DNA from: Catenulispora sp. EB89
GTDB lineage: Bacteria; Actinomycetota; Actinomycetes; Streptomycetales; Catenulisporaceae
DNA: 64,000 nucleotides
Assembly (NCBI RefSeq): GCF_041261445.1
Contig: NZ_JBGCCU010000002.1
Location: 248,001 to 312,000 of the forward strand
Direction of reading: 5' to 3'
Shown: positions 34,477 to 43,913 of the stretch, one piece after another
Layout: each line of letters starts with the position of its first letter
Numbering within the stretch: the first letter of the stretch is position 1
Program-made: the position numbers and the translations under genes
Notes under the pieces: generated by a model
Told to the model about the DNA's origin: nothing
The model's input: the letters and a program-made list of their open reading frames with translations, nothing else
Databases searched by the model: none

Positions 34477-35143
34477 GCGCGGGCTCGGCACCGGCACCGG
34501 CACCGTTCGTCACCGGAAGGTTCCGCAGGGTGTGCGGCATCTTCCAGCCGGCGGCCAGCCGCGAGGCGTGCACCGGCCGCCCGCCGCCGAAGAACTCGCA
34601 GAACTTCATGATCAGCGGGTCCCACGCCTCCGGGTCGATGTAGTGCGTCCCCGGGATGACCAGCTTCTCCTCGACATGCGTCCGGAGCACTTCCACCTCG
34701 AACGCCGTCAGATGTCCCTCACCGCCGACCGGATGCGCCGTGGTCAGCCGGCACTCCATCTGGATCGGGCACTCCAGGATCCGAGGCGGGGAAACCAGTT
34801 CTGAAGGCTGCTCGGTCAGCCCGGCCAGGCCGAACTTGTCGCGTTCGGTCCGGTAGCCCTGCTCGACGCGGTACGGCGAGATCTCCTTCCGCGCGGTGGT
34901 CATGGCGATGCGGTCGACGTACTCGACCATGTCGGAAGAGGGCAGGTTCAGAACGCACTCGCCCTCGCGGGCGATGTTGGCGGAGGTCTGCGAGGAGTTG
35001 CCCAGCCCCAGCACGGCGTTTCCGTCGAGCCACCAGGCCGAGGACATCGGGGCGATGTTGGGGGTGCCGTCCTCGTTGCGGGTCGTGATCAGGACGACGG
35101 GGGTTCCGAAATACAGGACTTTGATACCTGGAACGGTGTGCAT
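34454..35143 (-). CDS. Flavin reductase-like FMN-binding protein
   Basis: The 229-residue protein has the split-barrel flavin reductase pattern: PVVLITTRNEDGTPNIAPMS, an AWWLDGNAVLGLG strand and VLNLPSSDM. Members bind FMN and reduce flavins, or act as flavoredoxins. A C-terminal extension with IDPEAWDPLIMKFCEFFGGG is shared with a subgroup of such proteins. The transcript runs toward the small hypothetical gene. The physiological partner is unknown. Confidence 0.88.
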   Translation of the reverse strand: MHTVPGIKVLYFGTPVVLITTRNEDGTPNIAPMSSAWWLDGNAVLGLGNSSQTSANIAREGECVLNLPSSDMVEYVDRIAMTTARKEISPYRVEQGYRTERDKFGLAGLTEQPSELVSPPRILECPIQMECRLTTAHPVGGEGHLTAFEVEVLRTHVEEKLVIPGTHYIDPEAWDPLIMKFCEFFGGGRPVHASRLAAGWKMPHTLRNLPVTNGAGAGAEPALSGSASA

Positions 35144-35194
35144 GCATCAATCGTCCGCCGCCGCACCCGTCCCCACCGGCGGATTCCGGACCTG

Positions 35195-36085
35195 TCACCG
35201 ATCAAGCGCGGCGACCCTGAGGAGCTCCAGAAACGCCGCGACCGCCGCGCTGTCCTCCACCCCTTCGGGGGTCGCGACGAAGACCGACCGCGGGGTCACT
35301 TCCTGAGGATCCAGCGCTACCACGACCACGTCCGACCGCACCGAGGCGGCCGCCAACGTCGGGACCAGCGTGACGCCCAGTCCGGCCGCCACGAATCCCT
35401 GCTTCGCGGACCATTCCAGGACCACGTAAGGGATCTGCGGCCGGAAGTCCGAGTCCTGCACTCCGGCGATCAGCGTGTCCTGCGTGCGCGGCTGGCCCGC
35501 GATCCAGTTCTCGCCCTCGAGATCGGCCAGCGACAGCATGTCCCGGGCCGCCAGGCGGTGGCCGAGCGGCAGCGCCACCGACAAGGCGTCGTCCATCAGC
35601 TTGCGCAGATGGACGCCCTCGAAGGCCGGCTCGGGATGCGCCGTCCCGACGACCGCCAGGTCCAGATCCCCTTCGCGGACGTCCACGACCAGCCCGCGGG
35701 TGAGCCCTTCGGTATGCGTCACGACGACCGCCGGATGCGCCCGCCGGAACTTCGCGATCGCCCGCGGGATCAGGGCCATGTCGGCCGTCGGGATCGCGCC
35801 GATCCGGAGGCCCCCGCCGCCCAACGTCCGGACGGCCCGTACATCGGCCACAGCGGCCCGCAGACGGCCTACGACGGCCGTCGCGTGCGGCACCAAGGCC
35901 CGGCCTTCCTCCGTCAGCCGTACGCCCCGTGGGAGGCGGTCGAACAGCGGGCCTCCGACCGACGACTCGAGCACGGCTATCTGACGCGATATCGCCGACT
36001 GCGTGTAGCCGAGCGAACCGGCCGCCGCGGTGAACGACTCGCGCCGCGCGACCTCCAGGAAGACTTCGAGCAATGCGGTGTCCAT
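35195..36085 (-). CDS. LysR-family transcriptional regulator
   Basis: The 296-residue protein has an N-terminal LysR helix-turn-helix (FTAAAGSLGYTQSAISRQIA, near residues 18-37) and a two-lobed periplasmic-binding-like effector domain. It is divergent from the RidA gene, with 81 bp between starts; an inverted repeat in this gap overlaps its own -10, as expected for autorepression and activation of the divergent target. A TAGCAT hexamer ends 8 nt before its ATG. Confidence 0.94.
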   Translation of the reverse strand: MDTALLEVFLEVARRESFTAAAGSLGYTQSAISRQIAVLESSVGGPLFDRLPRGVRLTEEGRALVPHATAVVGRLRAAVADVRAVRTLGGGGLRIGAIPTADMALIPRAIAKFRRAHPAVVVTHTEGLTRGLVVDVREGDLDLAVVGTAHPEPAFEGVHLRKLMDDALSVALPLGHRLAARDMLSLADLEGENWIAGQPRTQDTLIAGVQDSDFRPQIPYVVLEWSAKQGFVAAGLGVTLVPTLAAASVRSDVVVVALDPQEVTPRSVFVATPEGVEDSAAVAAFLELLRVAALDR

Positions 36086-36093
36086 GGCGAGCC

Positions 36094-36160
36094 ATGCTAG
36101 TCGGGCATGGGATTCATGCCGACTATTCGCTTCTGGTATCACGGCTCGCGGACATAGCTT
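36094..36160. promoter_or_regulatory. Divergent LysR/RidA control region
   Basis: The LysR -10 (TAGCAT on the minus strand, 36094-36099, 8 nt from the ATG) overlaps an inverted repeat at 36098-36125, TAGTCGGGCATG and CATGCCGACTA with a one-base bulge. The RidA -10 TAGCTT (36155-36160) ends 6 nt before its ATG at 36167. Confidence 0.7.
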
Positions 36161-36166
36161 CGCCCC

Positions 36167-36571
36167 ATGACCGCTTTCACTCTCGACAATCCCGCCGGCG
36201 TCCCCAGTTCGCAGCACAAAGCCTTCTCCAACGTCGCCGTGATCCCGCTCGGCGACCGCACCCTGCTGATGCTCGCCGGCCAGGTGGCGTGGGACGACGA
36301 CCACAAGATCGTCGGCGGCGGCGACCTGCGCGCCCAGACCCGCCGGGTCATGGACCTGATCGTCCAGCTGCTGGCGGCGCACGGCGCGACCCTGGCGGAC
36401 GTCGTCAGCCTCCGGACGTTCCTGACCGACATCTCGCGCATCCGCGAGTACGGCGACGTGCGCGGCGAGTACTTCCAGGGACTGCCCGCACCGACCAGCA
36501 CCACGGTCGAGGTCGCGTCGCTGTTCCTGCCGGAGGCGCTGATCGAGGTCGAGGCGACCGCCGTCATCTGA
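36167..36571 (+). CDS. RidA/YjgF-family enamine/imine deaminase-like protein
   Basis: The 134-residue protein has the RidA fold pattern with MLAGQVAWDDDHKIVGGGDL, an AQTRRVMDLIVQLLAAHG helix and a closing VEVASLFLPEALIEVEATAVI. Canonical RidA clears reactive 2-aminoacrylate using a key arginine in that C-terminal strand; here the region reads VASLFLPEALIEVEA without that Arg, so this is probably an Rid-subfamily member with another substrate. Divergence from LysR suggests regulated catabolic use. Confidence 0.9.
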   Translation: MTAFTLDNPAGVPSSQHKAFSNVAVIPLGDRTLLMLAGQVAWDDDHKIVGGGDLRAQTRRVMDLIVQLLAAHGATLADVVSLRTFLTDISRIREYGDVRGEYFQGLPAPTSTTVEVASLFLPEALIEVEATAVI

Positions 36572-36617
36572 AACCATATCGAGGCCGTTTTCTCAGGTCA
36601 GCGGCCCACAACGGGCC

Positions 36618-36623
36618 TATCCT
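36618..36623 (+). promoter_or_regulatory. -10 element of the hydrolase gene, leaderless layout
   Basis: TATCCT ends 6 nt before the GTG at 36630. Confidence 0.5.
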
Positions 36624-36629
36624 GGCTGG

Positions 36630-37382
36630 GTGCCAACGGTTCGAGTCGGCGACATCGACGTCTACTACGAGATCCACGGCGAGGGCCCGCCCCTGGTGTT
36701 CATCGGCGGCCTCGGCGTGGATCTGACCGTGTTCGCACCCTTCACCGACCTGCTGGCGCGCACCTTCCGCGTGCTCACCTTCGACAACCGCGGCGCGGGC
36801 CGCACCGACAAGCCCGACGCGCCGTATTCGATCCCGATGATGGCCGACGACACCCTCGGCCTCATGGACGCCCTCGGCATAGCCCGAGCGAACGTCGTCG
36901 GCGTATCGATGGGCGGCCGCATCGCCATGGAACTCGCCGCCGAACACCCGTCCCGCATCGACCGCCTGGTCCTGATCTCCACAGCCGCCACCGGAACCGG
37001 CCGATTACGCATGTCGCTCCCGGCCCGGATCCTGGGCCTCGCGAAACGCCTGCACCTCCTGCGCGCGGAGGGAGAGACCCAACGCCAACCGCACTACGCG
37101 CACCACCACCAACTCACCGCCAGCACCACCTACGACGGCACCGACCGCCTCCCCGCCATCAGCGCTCCCACCCTGATCCTGCACGCCCGCCGCGACCGCA
37201 GCATGAAGCCCGCCGCCGCCCTCGCCACCCGCGTCGGCATCCGCGACTCCGAGATCGAGTTCTTCCGCGGCGGCCACATGTTCTTCCTGCTGACCCAGCG
37301 CGACGCCGTCGCGGCGCGGGTCGAGGACTTCCTGCAGGACTGGCGGGACCGACGGTGGCCGTCGACGCTGGCGGAGATCTAG
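36630..37382 (+). CDS. Alpha/beta hydrolase
   Basis: The 250-residue protein has an oxyanion region VFIGGLGVD, FDNRGAGRTDKPD near 51-63, nucleophile elbow GVSMGG (Ser93), a late LHARRDRSMKP with the likely Asp and GGHMFFL with the catalytic His. It resembles 3-oxoadipate enol-lactonase and related esterases in general plan. The usual catalytic Asp and His spacing is kept, so activity is expected. It ends on the convergent TetR gene with a 4-nt overlap. Confidence 0.9.
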   Translation: MPTVRVGDIDVYYEIHGEGPPLVFIGGLGVDLTVFAPFTDLLARTFRVLTFDNRGAGRTDKPDAPYSIPMMADDTLGLMDALGIARANVVGVSMGGRIAMELAAEHPSRIDRLVLISTAATGTGRLRMSLPARILGLAKRLHLLRAEGETQRQPHYAHHHQLTASTTYDGTDRLPAISAPTLILHARRDRSMKPAAALATRVGIRDSEIEFFRGGHMFFLLTQRDAVAARVEDFLQDWRDRRWPSTLAEI

Positions 37383-38017
37383 CGAACCAACCCCACAGCC
37401 GCGCGCAACCCCTTCACAAACCGCGCCGGCTCGTACCGCCCCGGATCGGTCAGCACCAGCCGAGCCGCCATCTCCGCGAGCGTCACCACCGTGTGCGCGA
37501 TCAACTCCGGGTCCAGATCGGCCGGCGCGTCGAACGTCCGCGTGATCCACCGCCCCAACTCCTGCGCCGAGGCCAGCACCAGCCCCCGCGTCTCCTCGCG
37601 CGCCGCGTTGAACTGCGGGGGCATGTCGGCCATCGGCAGCACGATGCAGGACCACCGCTCCGGCGCCGCCCGGACCGCGGCCAGGAACCCGTCGAGCGCG
37701 TCGGCCAGGACGTCCGCGGGATGCGCTCCGTCCTTGAGACCTTTGCGCAGCCCCGGCAGCAACTCCACCAACTGCTCCAGCGCGGCCCCCTGCTCCCGCT
37801 GCAGCAACTCCCCCAGCAGCGCCTCCCGGTTCGGGAACACCCCGTAGACCACGGGCTTGGTGACCCCCGCGCCCGCTGCCACCGCTTCCATAGTCACCGC
37901 CGCGTGCCCGTCCCGGACGACGATCCGCAGCGCCGCGTCCAGCAACTCCCTGCGACGCTGCTCGATCGGTACCCGCGGCGCGTACTCGCGCCGCCGCCGT
38001 CCGTTCTCCGCCACCAC
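37379..38017 (-). CDS. TetR-family transcriptional regulator
   Basis: The 212-residue protein has an N-terminal TetR helix-turn-helix (RRRELLDAALRIVVRDGH, then VAAGAGVTKPVVYGVFPNRE) and a helical ligand domain. The GTG at 38017 follows AAAGGGG by a few bases, which decides this start over longer frames. It is divergent from the MpaB-type oxygenase gene (86 bp between starts), and a series of GTAGC half-sites fills the gap. It likely represses both genes. Confidence 0.93.
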   Translation of the reverse strand: MVAENGRRRREYAPRVPIEQRRRELLDAALRIVVRDGHAAVTMEAVAAGAGVTKPVVYGVFPNREALLGELLQREQGAALEQLVELLPGLRKGLKDGAHPADVLADALDGFLAAVRAAPERWSCIVLPMADMPPQFNAAREETRGLVLASAQELGRWITRTFDAPADLDPELIAHTVVTLAEMAARLVLTDPGRYEPARFVKGLRAAVGLVR

Positions 38018-38032
38018 CGGCCCCTTTACAAA

Positions 38033-38069
38033 GCTACTCCCGCGTAGCATATTGCTACGCGCCGGTAGT
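38033..38069. promoter_or_regulatory. TetR operator with four phased half-sites
   Basis: CGCGTAGCA and TGCTACGCG (38041-38061) form a perfect 21-bp palindrome with a TAT centre. GCTAC at 38033-38037 and GTAGT at 38065-38069 add outer half-sites, so the motif recurs every 10-11 bp. It lies between divergent tetR-type and mpaB-type genes. Confidence 0.85.
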
Positions 38070-38103
38070 AATTCCGGCTCCCACTGTAGAGGAGGCACAC
38101 AAG

Positions 38104-39102
38104 ATGCCCCACCCCACCGCCGAGGAAGTCCCCGTCTCCCCCGACCGCGGACCGCTACGCAGCCTCGACAACGGCTTCTTCGGCCCGGACTCGGTGAGCT
38201 GGCGGGTCTGGACGTCGCCGACCTCGCTGATCGGGTTCCAGCGCGCCGTCGTGCTCGAGCACTTCGACCCTCCGCTGGCCGCGGCGGTCGCCGACAGCGG
38301 CGGCATCTACGAGGACCCGCACGGCCGCCTCGACCAGACCCTCGCCTACTTCCTCACAGTGGCCGTCGGCGACAGCCGCACAGTGGTTCAAGCCTCGGAA
38401 TTCCTCATGCGTGTCCACGCCAAAGCCACCGGTGTCGAACCCATTACCGGGAAACGCTATAGCGCCAACAACCCAGAGTCCCAACTGTGGATCCACCTAA
38501 CGGGATGGCACAGTGTTCTGAAGTGTTACGAGCTCTATGGCCCCGGCCGCTTGTCCAAGGCCGACGAGGACCGCTACTGGGCCGAGTGCCGCATCGCCGC
38601 CGAGCTCCAGACCTGCGACCCCGCCGACGTTCCGCGCAACCGCGAAGAGGTCAAGGCGTACTTCGAGAAAGTGCGTCCGCAGTTGAGCTCTTCAGAGCGT
38701 GCGCACCGCGGAATGCACTACCTGCTCTACCCGCCGCTCAAGAAGGTCGGCTTCCGGATCTGGGCCGCGTCCCGCTTCACCGCGATCCTGAGCATTCACT
38801 CGCTGCCGAAATGGATGCGCCGTACAGGCGGGTTCCACCAGTGGCGGCTTATAGACCTCGGCATACGTATAGCGCAGCCATTCATCCGTATAGGGACGCG
38901 CATCGCAAAGGTGCCGCGCATCGGTATCACGGTCATCTCACCGGTCGCCCCGGTAACCGGCAAGGTTCTGCGCCAGCACTACAGATCCGCGCCGCCGCAG
39001 ACCCCCGCGGTCCTCAGCCCCGCGCAAGCCCGCGAACTCCACGGAACGATGGGCTCACGCCGCGCCGATCAGCAGAAGCAGGCCGTATCCCCGAACGGAT
39101 AG
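38104..39102 (+). CDS. MpaB-family (DUF2236) oxygenase
   Basis: The 332-residue protein matches the ER-bound oxygenase MpaB/latex clearing protein-like family (DUF2236): a WRVWTSPTSLIGFQRAVVLE start, FLMRVHAKATGVEP, and an LWIHLTGWHSVLKCYELYG block with conserved histidines likely to bind haem. MpaB-family proteins cleave or oxidise substrates such as terpenoid or rubber chains; the bacterial substrate here is not known. The ATG has AGAGGAGG 7 nt upstream. Control by the divergent TetR protein is likely. Confidence 0.87.
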   Translation: MPHPTAEEVPVSPDRGPLRSLDNGFFGPDSVSWRVWTSPTSLIGFQRAVVLEHFDPPLAAAVADSGGIYEDPHGRLDQTLAYFLTVAVGDSRTVVQASEFLMRVHAKATGVEPITGKRYSANNPESQLWIHLTGWHSVLKCYELYGPGRLSKADEDRYWAECRIAAELQTCDPADVPRNREEVKAYFEKVRPQLSSSERAHRGMHYLLYPPLKKVGFRIWAASRFTAILSIHSLPKWMRRTGGFHQWRLIDLGIRIAQPFIRIGTRIAKVPRIGITVISPVAPVTGKVLRQHYRSAPPQTPAVLSPAQARELHGTMGSRRADQQKQAVSPNG

Positions 39103-39107
39103 CCCGC

Positions 39108-39551
39108 TCAGGCCTGCTGGCGGTCCAGTTCGATAGCCCTGCGCAGCGCCTTGCGCGCACGCGACCGGTCCCGGGCGTCGTTGTAAGCCAGCGACAACCG
39201 GTACCACCCGCGCCAATCCTCCGGATCGGCCTCGACCTCTGCCTTGCGCTTCTCGAAGATCTCGTCGGCGGCCTTCAGATCCGGCCGCCCCGAGGGCCGG
39301 CGCGGGATCTCCTCGGTCGGCCACAGGCCCTCGGCCTCCAGCCGGGTCCCGAGGCGCGAGGAGGCATTGCCCATCCGCACCTCGGTGACCACGAACCAGG
39401 CCCCCACCACCGGCAGCATCAGCACGCCGAGCCCGAACACCACGAGCACCGGCTTGCCGGTCGCCATCAGCCACACCCCGCGCTGGACGGCCAGCAGCAG
39501 GTAGAAGCACAGGATGACGACCAGGATCAGGGCCGTGGTGCGGTTGCGCAT
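39108..39551 (-). CDS. Small membrane protein with TPR-like C-terminus
   Basis: The 147-residue protein has two N-terminal membrane helices (about 6-25 and 34-56) and a soluble part with WRGWYRLSLAYNDARDRSRA and RKALRRAIELD, which reads as one or two tetratricopeptide-like repeats. It lies 44 nt downstream of dapB on the same strand, so it may be transcribed from the dapB cluster. Role unknown. Confidence 0.85.
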   Translation of the reverse strand: MRNRTTALILVVILCFYLLLAVQRGVWLMATGKPVLVVFGLGVLMLPVVGAWFVVTEVRMGNASSRLGTRLEAEGLWPTEEIPRRPSGRPDLKAADEIFEKRKAEVEADPEDWRGWYRLSLAYNDARDRSRARKALRRAIELDRQQA

Positions 39552-39595
39552 GAGGAGAAACGGTGCCTATCGGGGTTCGCAGTGTTCTATCGCGT

Positions 39596-40372
39596 TCAGA
39601 TGTCCAGCAACGCGTCCAGGCCGACGGTCAGGCCGGCCGGGAGCGTCCCGGTCTTCTTGCAGGCCAGCACCACGCCGGGCATGAACGAGGCGCGGTCCAG
39701 CGAGTCGTGGCGGATCGTCAGCGTCTCGCCGACGCTGCCGAGCAGCACTTCCTGGTGCGCGATCAGGCCGCGCAGCCGGACCGAGTGCACGGGGATGCTC
39801 TCGACCACCGCGCCGCGCGCACCGTCCAGACCGGTCTTCGTGGCATCGGGCATCGGCGCGCTCCCGGCCGCGGCGCGGGCCTCGGCGACCAGCTCCGCGG
39901 TGCGGGTGGCGGTGCCCGAGGGCGCGTCGACCTTGTCCGGGTGGTGCAGCTCGACGATCTCCACGCTCTCGAAGTACGGCGCCGCCGTCGCCGCGAACCG
40001 CATCATCAGCACGGCGCCGATGGAGAAGTTCGGGGCGACCAGAACCCGCACGTCGGTGCCGTGCAGCAGCGCGCGGACCTGGTCCTGGCGGGCCTCGTCG
40101 AAGCCGGAGGTGCCGACCACCACGTTGATCCCGTTGCGGACGCAGAACTCGATGTTCTGCACGGTCACGCCGGGGTGCGTGAAGTCGACCGCGACCTCGG
40201 CGCCGGCCTCGACCGCGCGCTGCGGGTCGTCGTCGGCGTCGATCTGGGCGACCAGGTCCAGGCCCGGCGCGTCCAGCACGGCGCGGCAGACGGCCTGCCC
40301 CATCCGGCCGGCCGCCCCGAACACCGCGACCTTCACCACCGACTGGCCCAGAGCCTGCGTCACACTGGTCAT
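39596..40372 (-). CDS. dapB: 4-hydroxy-tetrahydrodipicolinate reductase
   Basis: DapB reduces the DapA product with NAD(P)H. The 258-residue protein has the nucleotide motif VFGAAGRMGQAV at about 17-28 and the hallmark ELHHPDKVDAPSGTA with catalytic His and Lys. Its ATG overlaps the end of the M16 peptidase gene by 4 nt. The rpsO-pnp-peptidase-dapB order is conserved in actinomycetes. Confidence 0.97.
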   Translation of the reverse strand: MTSVTQALGQSVVKVAVFGAAGRMGQAVCRAVLDAPGLDLVAQIDADDDPQRAVEAGAEVAVDFTHPGVTVQNIEFCVRNGINVVVGTSGFDEARQDQVRALLHGTDVRVLVAPNFSIGAVLMMRFAATAAPYFESVEIVELHHPDKVDAPSGTATRTAELVAEARAAAGSAPMPDATKTGLDGARGAVVESIPVHSVRLRGLIAHQEVLLGSVGETLTIRHDSLDRASFMPGVVLACKKTGTLPAGLTVGLDALLDI

Positions 40373-41688
40373 CCCAGGGCCCCTTCGAACGATGAAGCGT
40401 CCTCGTAGTCGCCGATGACGGCGATCGCCTGGGGACGCCGCAGGAACTCCTCGGCGACCTCCTTGACGTCCTCCAAAGTCACCGACTCCACCCGCTCCAG
40501 CAGCTCCTCGATGGTGAGGTGCTCGCCGTAGACGAGTTCGTTCTTGCCGATCCGGGTCATCTGCGAGCCGGTGTCCTCCAGCGAGAGCACCGTGGAGCCG
40601 CGCACCTGGCCGATGCCGCGGCGCAGCTCCTCCTCGGTGACGCCGCTGTCGGCGACCTTGGCCACCTCGTCGCGGCAGATCTTCAGCACCTCGGTGAAGT
40701 TCTCCGGCTGGCAGCCGGCGTAGACGCCGAACATGCCGCAGTCGGCGTGGTGCGTGGAGAAGCTGTAGACCGAATAGGCCAGACCGCGCTTCTCGCGGAC
40801 CTCCTGGAACAGCCGCGAGGACATGCCGCCCCCGAGGATGGTGGACAGGATGCCCAGCGGGTAGCGGCGGCGGTCGTTGCGGGCCACGCCCGGCACGCCG
40901 AGCACGACGTGCGTCTGCTCGGTCGCCTTGGAGACCAGGCGCAGGCCGGAGTGCGCGGTGCCGCAGTCGCCGCCGATGCGCGGGACGACCGGCTGACGGT
41001 CGGCGTCCCGGTCACCGCGGGCCTGCGCGAACGCCGCGTCCACCAGCGCCACCACGACGTCGTGGTCGAGGTTGCCGGCCGCCGAGACCACCAGGTGGTC
41101 GTCGGTGTAGTGGGAGTGGTAGTACTCGGCGATCGCGTCCCTGGTCAGGGCGTTGACCGAGTCGACCGAGCCGAGGATCGGCCGGCCCAGCGGCGAGTCG
41201 CCGAGCAGGGCGAAGGCGAACTCGTCGTGGATCTGGTCGGCGGGCTCGTCCTCCGTCATCGCCATCTCCTCCAGGATGACGTTGCGCTCGGAGGCGACGT
41301 CGTCCGGACGGATGAGCGCTGAGGTGACCAGGTCGCAGATCACGTCGATGGCCAGCGGCAGGTCGGTGTCGAGCACGCGTGCGTAGTAGCACGTGTACTC
41401 CTTGGCGGTGAAGGCGTTCATCTCGCCGCCGACCGCGTCCAGGGCCGCCGAGATCTCCAGCGCCGACCGCTTCGCCGTGCCCTTGAAGAGCAGGTGCTCC
41501 AGGTAGTGCGTGGCGCCGGACTCGTCGGCGTGCTCGTCGCGCGAGCCGATGCCGGTCCAGATGCCGAACGTCACGGACCGAACAGATGGCATGGTCTCGG
41601 TGACCACGCGCAAACCGCCGGGCAGAACGGTACGGCGCACTGTGCCGTTGCCGTTCTGCCCGGCGATCAGGGTCTCGACCGGGTACAA
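40369..41688 (-). CDS. M16-family zinc metallopeptidase
   Basis: The 439-residue protein has the inverted zinc motif HYLEH (His61, Glu64, His65), with the downstream zinc ligand expected in the VILEEMAMTEDEP helix. M16B peptidases degrade peptides in a clam-shell chamber. It starts 5 nt after the pnp stop and overlaps dapB, so all three are co-transcribed. It corresponds to the peptidase that accompanies pnp in Streptomyces. Confidence 0.95.
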   Translation of the reverse strand: MYPVETLIAGQNGNGTVRRTVLPGGLRVVTETMPSVRSVTFGIWTGIGSRDEHADESGATHYLEHLLFKGTAKRSALEISAALDAVGGEMNAFTAKEYTCYYARVLDTDLPLAIDVICDLVTSALIRPDDVASERNVILEEMAMTEDEPADQIHDEFAFALLGDSPLGRPILGSVDSVNALTRDAIAEYYHSHYTDDHLVVSAAGNLDHDVVVALVDAAFAQARGDRDADRQPVVPRIGGDCGTAHSGLRLVSKATEQTHVVLGVPGVARNDRRRYPLGILSTILGGGMSSRLFQEVREKRGLAYSVYSFSTHHADCGMFGVYAGCQPENFTEVLKICRDEVAKVADSGVTEEELRRGIGQVRGSTVLSLEDTGSQMTRIGKNELVYGEHLTIEELLERVESVTLEDVKEVAEEFLRRPQAIAVIGDYEDASSFEGALG

Positions 41689-41693
41689 GGCTG

Positions 41694-43913
41694 TTACTCC
41701 GCCTTGGCCTCGGCCTTGGCCTCGGAGCCCTCGGCGTCCGGCAGGACCGGGATCAGCGAGAGCTTGCCGCGGGAGTCGATCTCGGCGATCTCCACCTGCA
41801 CCTTGTCGCCGACCTTGATCACGTCCTCGACGTTCTCCACCCGCTTGCCGCCGGCCAGCTTCTTCAGCTGGGAGACGTGCAGCAGGCCGTCGCGGCCGGG
41901 CATCAGGGAGACGAACGCGCCGAAGGTCGTGGTCTTCACCACGGTCCCCAGGTAGCGCTCGCCGACCTCCGGCATCGTCGGGTTGGCGATCTGGTTGATC
42001 GTGGTCCGCGCGGCCTCGGCGGCCGAGCCGTTGGCGGCGCCGATGTAGATGGTGCCGTCGTCCTCGATCGTGATCTCCGCGCCGGTGTCCTCCTGGATCT
42101 GGTTGATCATCTTGCCCTTCGGGCCGATGACCTCGCCGATCTTGTCCACCGGGATCTTCACCGAGATGATGCGCGGAGCGAACTCGCTCATCTCGTCCGG
42201 GACGTCGATGGCTTCCATCATGACGTCCAGGATGTGCAGGCGGGCGTCCTTGGCCTGCTTCAGGGCGGCGGCCAGGACCGAGGCCGGGATGCCGTCCAGC
42301 TTGGTGTCCAGCTGCAGCGCGGTGACGAAGTCCTTGGTGCCGGCGACCTTGAAGTCCATGTCGCCGTAGGCGTCCTCGGCACCGAGGATGTCGGTCAGCG
42401 CCACGTACTCCGTCTTGCCGTCGATCTCAGCCGAGACCAGACCCATCGCGATGCCGGCGACCGGGGCCTTCAGCGGCACACCGGCGTTCAGCAACGACAT
42501 GGTCGAGGCGCAGACCGAGCCCATCGAGGTCGAGCCGTTGGAGCTCAGCGCCTCGGACACCTGGCGGATCGCGTAGGGGAAGTCCTCGCGGGCCGGCAGG
42601 ACCGGAACGAGCGCACGCTCGGCGAGGGCGCCGTGGCCGATCTCACGGCGCTTGGGCGAGCCCACGCGGCCGGTCTCACCGGTGGAGTACGGCGGGAAGT
42701 TGTAGTTGTGCATGTAGCGCTTGCGCGTCTCGGGGTTCAGCGTGTCCAGCTGCTGCTCCATCCGGAGCATGTTCAGCGTGGTGATGCCCAGGATCTGGGT
42801 CTCGCCGCGCTCGAACAGCGCCGAGCCGTGGACCCGGGGCACGACCTCGACCTCGGCGGACAGCGGACGGATGTCCCGCACCCCGCGGCCGTCGATGCGG
42901 ACCTGGTCGCGGATGATGCGCTCGCGGACCAGCTTCTTGGTCAGCGCGCGGAACGCGCCGCCGATCTCCTTCTCGCGCCCCTCGAACTGCTGCGCGAGCT
43001 TCTCCACGACCAGCGCCTTGACGCGGTCCAGCTCCTCCTCGCGCTCCTGCTTGCCGGCGATGGTCAGCGCGTTGGCCAGCTCGTTCTTGGCGGTCGCGGT
43101 CACCGCCTCCAGGACGTCGTCCTGGTAGTCCAGGAAGCGCGGGAACTCCGCGGTCTCCTTGGCGGCCTGCGCGGCCAGCTCCTGCTGGGCCACGCACAGC
43201 GCCTTGATGAACGGCTTGGCGGCCTCCAGGCCGTCGGCGACGACCTCCTCGGTCGGGGCGGTGGAGCCGCCGGCGACCAGGGCCACGGTCTCGCTGGTGG
43301 CCTCGGCCTCGACCATCATGATCGCGACGTCGCCGTCGTCGAGCACCCGGCCGGCCACGACCATGTCGAACACGGCGTCGGCGAGCTCGGTGTGGGTCGG
43401 GAAGGCGACCCAGCGGTCCTGGATCAGGGCGACGCGCACGCCGCCGATCGGACCGGAGAACGGCAGGCCCGCCAGCTGCGTGGAGGCGGAAGCGGCGTTG
43501 ATCGCCACGACGTCGTAGAGGTGGTCCGGGTTCAGCGCCATGATGGTCGCCACGACCTGCACCTCGTTGCGCAGCCCCTTCGCGAAGGAAGGACGCAGCG
43601 GCCGGTCGATGAGCCGGCAGGTGAGGATCGCGTCCTCACTGGGCCGGCCCTCACGCCGGAAGAACGAGCCGGGGATACGCCCCACGGCGTACATGCGCTC
43701 CTCGACATCCACCGTCAGCGGGAAGAAGTCGAGAGAGTCCTTGGGGGACTTCGAAGCGGTGGTCGCCGAAAGGACCATCGTCTCCTCGTCCAGATACGCG
43801 ACGACGGACCCGGCAGCCTGACGGGCCAGCCGGCCCGTCTCGAAGCGCACGGTGCGCTGGCCGAACGGGCCGTTGTCGATCAAAGCCTCAGTGGTGAAAA
43901 CACCCTCGGACAA
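41694..43913 (-). CDS. pnp: Polynucleotide phosphorylase
   Basis: PNPase degrades RNA 3'-5' by phosphorolysis, and in actinomycetes also makes 3' tails. From the TTG at 43913 the protein is 739 residues, the usual length. It has two RNase PH domains ([20 protein letters not shown] in the first, [20 protein letters not shown] in the second), a KH domain ([20 protein letters not shown]) and an S1 domain ([20 protein letters not shown]) with an acidic tail. The TTG is chosen because GAGGAG lies upstream and the family begins near this [10 protein letters not shown] block; the frame is open for 55 codons further upstream. Confidence 0.96.
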   Translation of the reverse strand: MSEGVFTTEALIDNGPFGQRTVRFETGRLARQAAGSVVAYLDEETMVLSATTASKSPKDSLDFFPLTVDVEERMYAVGRIPGSFFRREGRPSEDAILTCRLIDRPLRPSFAKGLRNEVQVVATIMALNPDHLYDVVAINAASASTQLAGLPFSGPIGGVRVALIQDRWVAFPTHTELADAVFDMVVAGRVLDDGDVAIMMVEAEATSETVALVAGGSTAPTEEVVADGLEAAKPFIKALCVAQQELAAQAAKETAEFPRFLDYQDDVLEAVTATAKNELANALTIAGKQEREEELDRVKALVVEKLAQQFEGREKEIGGAFRALTKKLVRERIIRDQVRIDGRGVRDIRPLSAEVEVVPRVHGSALFERGETQILGITTLNMLRMEQQLDTLNPETRKRYMHNYNFPPYSTGETGRVGSPKRREIGHGALAERALVPVLPAREDFPYAIRQVSEALSSNGSTSMGSVCASTMSLLNAGVPLKAPVAGIAMGLVSAEIDGKTEYVALTDILGAEDAYGDMDFKVAGTKDFVTALQLDTKLDGIPASVLAAALKQAKDARLHILDVMMEAIDVPDEMSEFAPRIISVKIPVDKIGEVIGPKGKMINQIQEDTGAEITIEDDGTIYIGAANGSAAEAARTTINQIANPTMPEVGERYLGTVVKTTTFGAFVSLMPGRDGLLHVSQLKKLAGGKRVENVEDVIKVGDKVQVEIAEIDSRGKLSLIPVLPDAEGSEAKAEAKAE

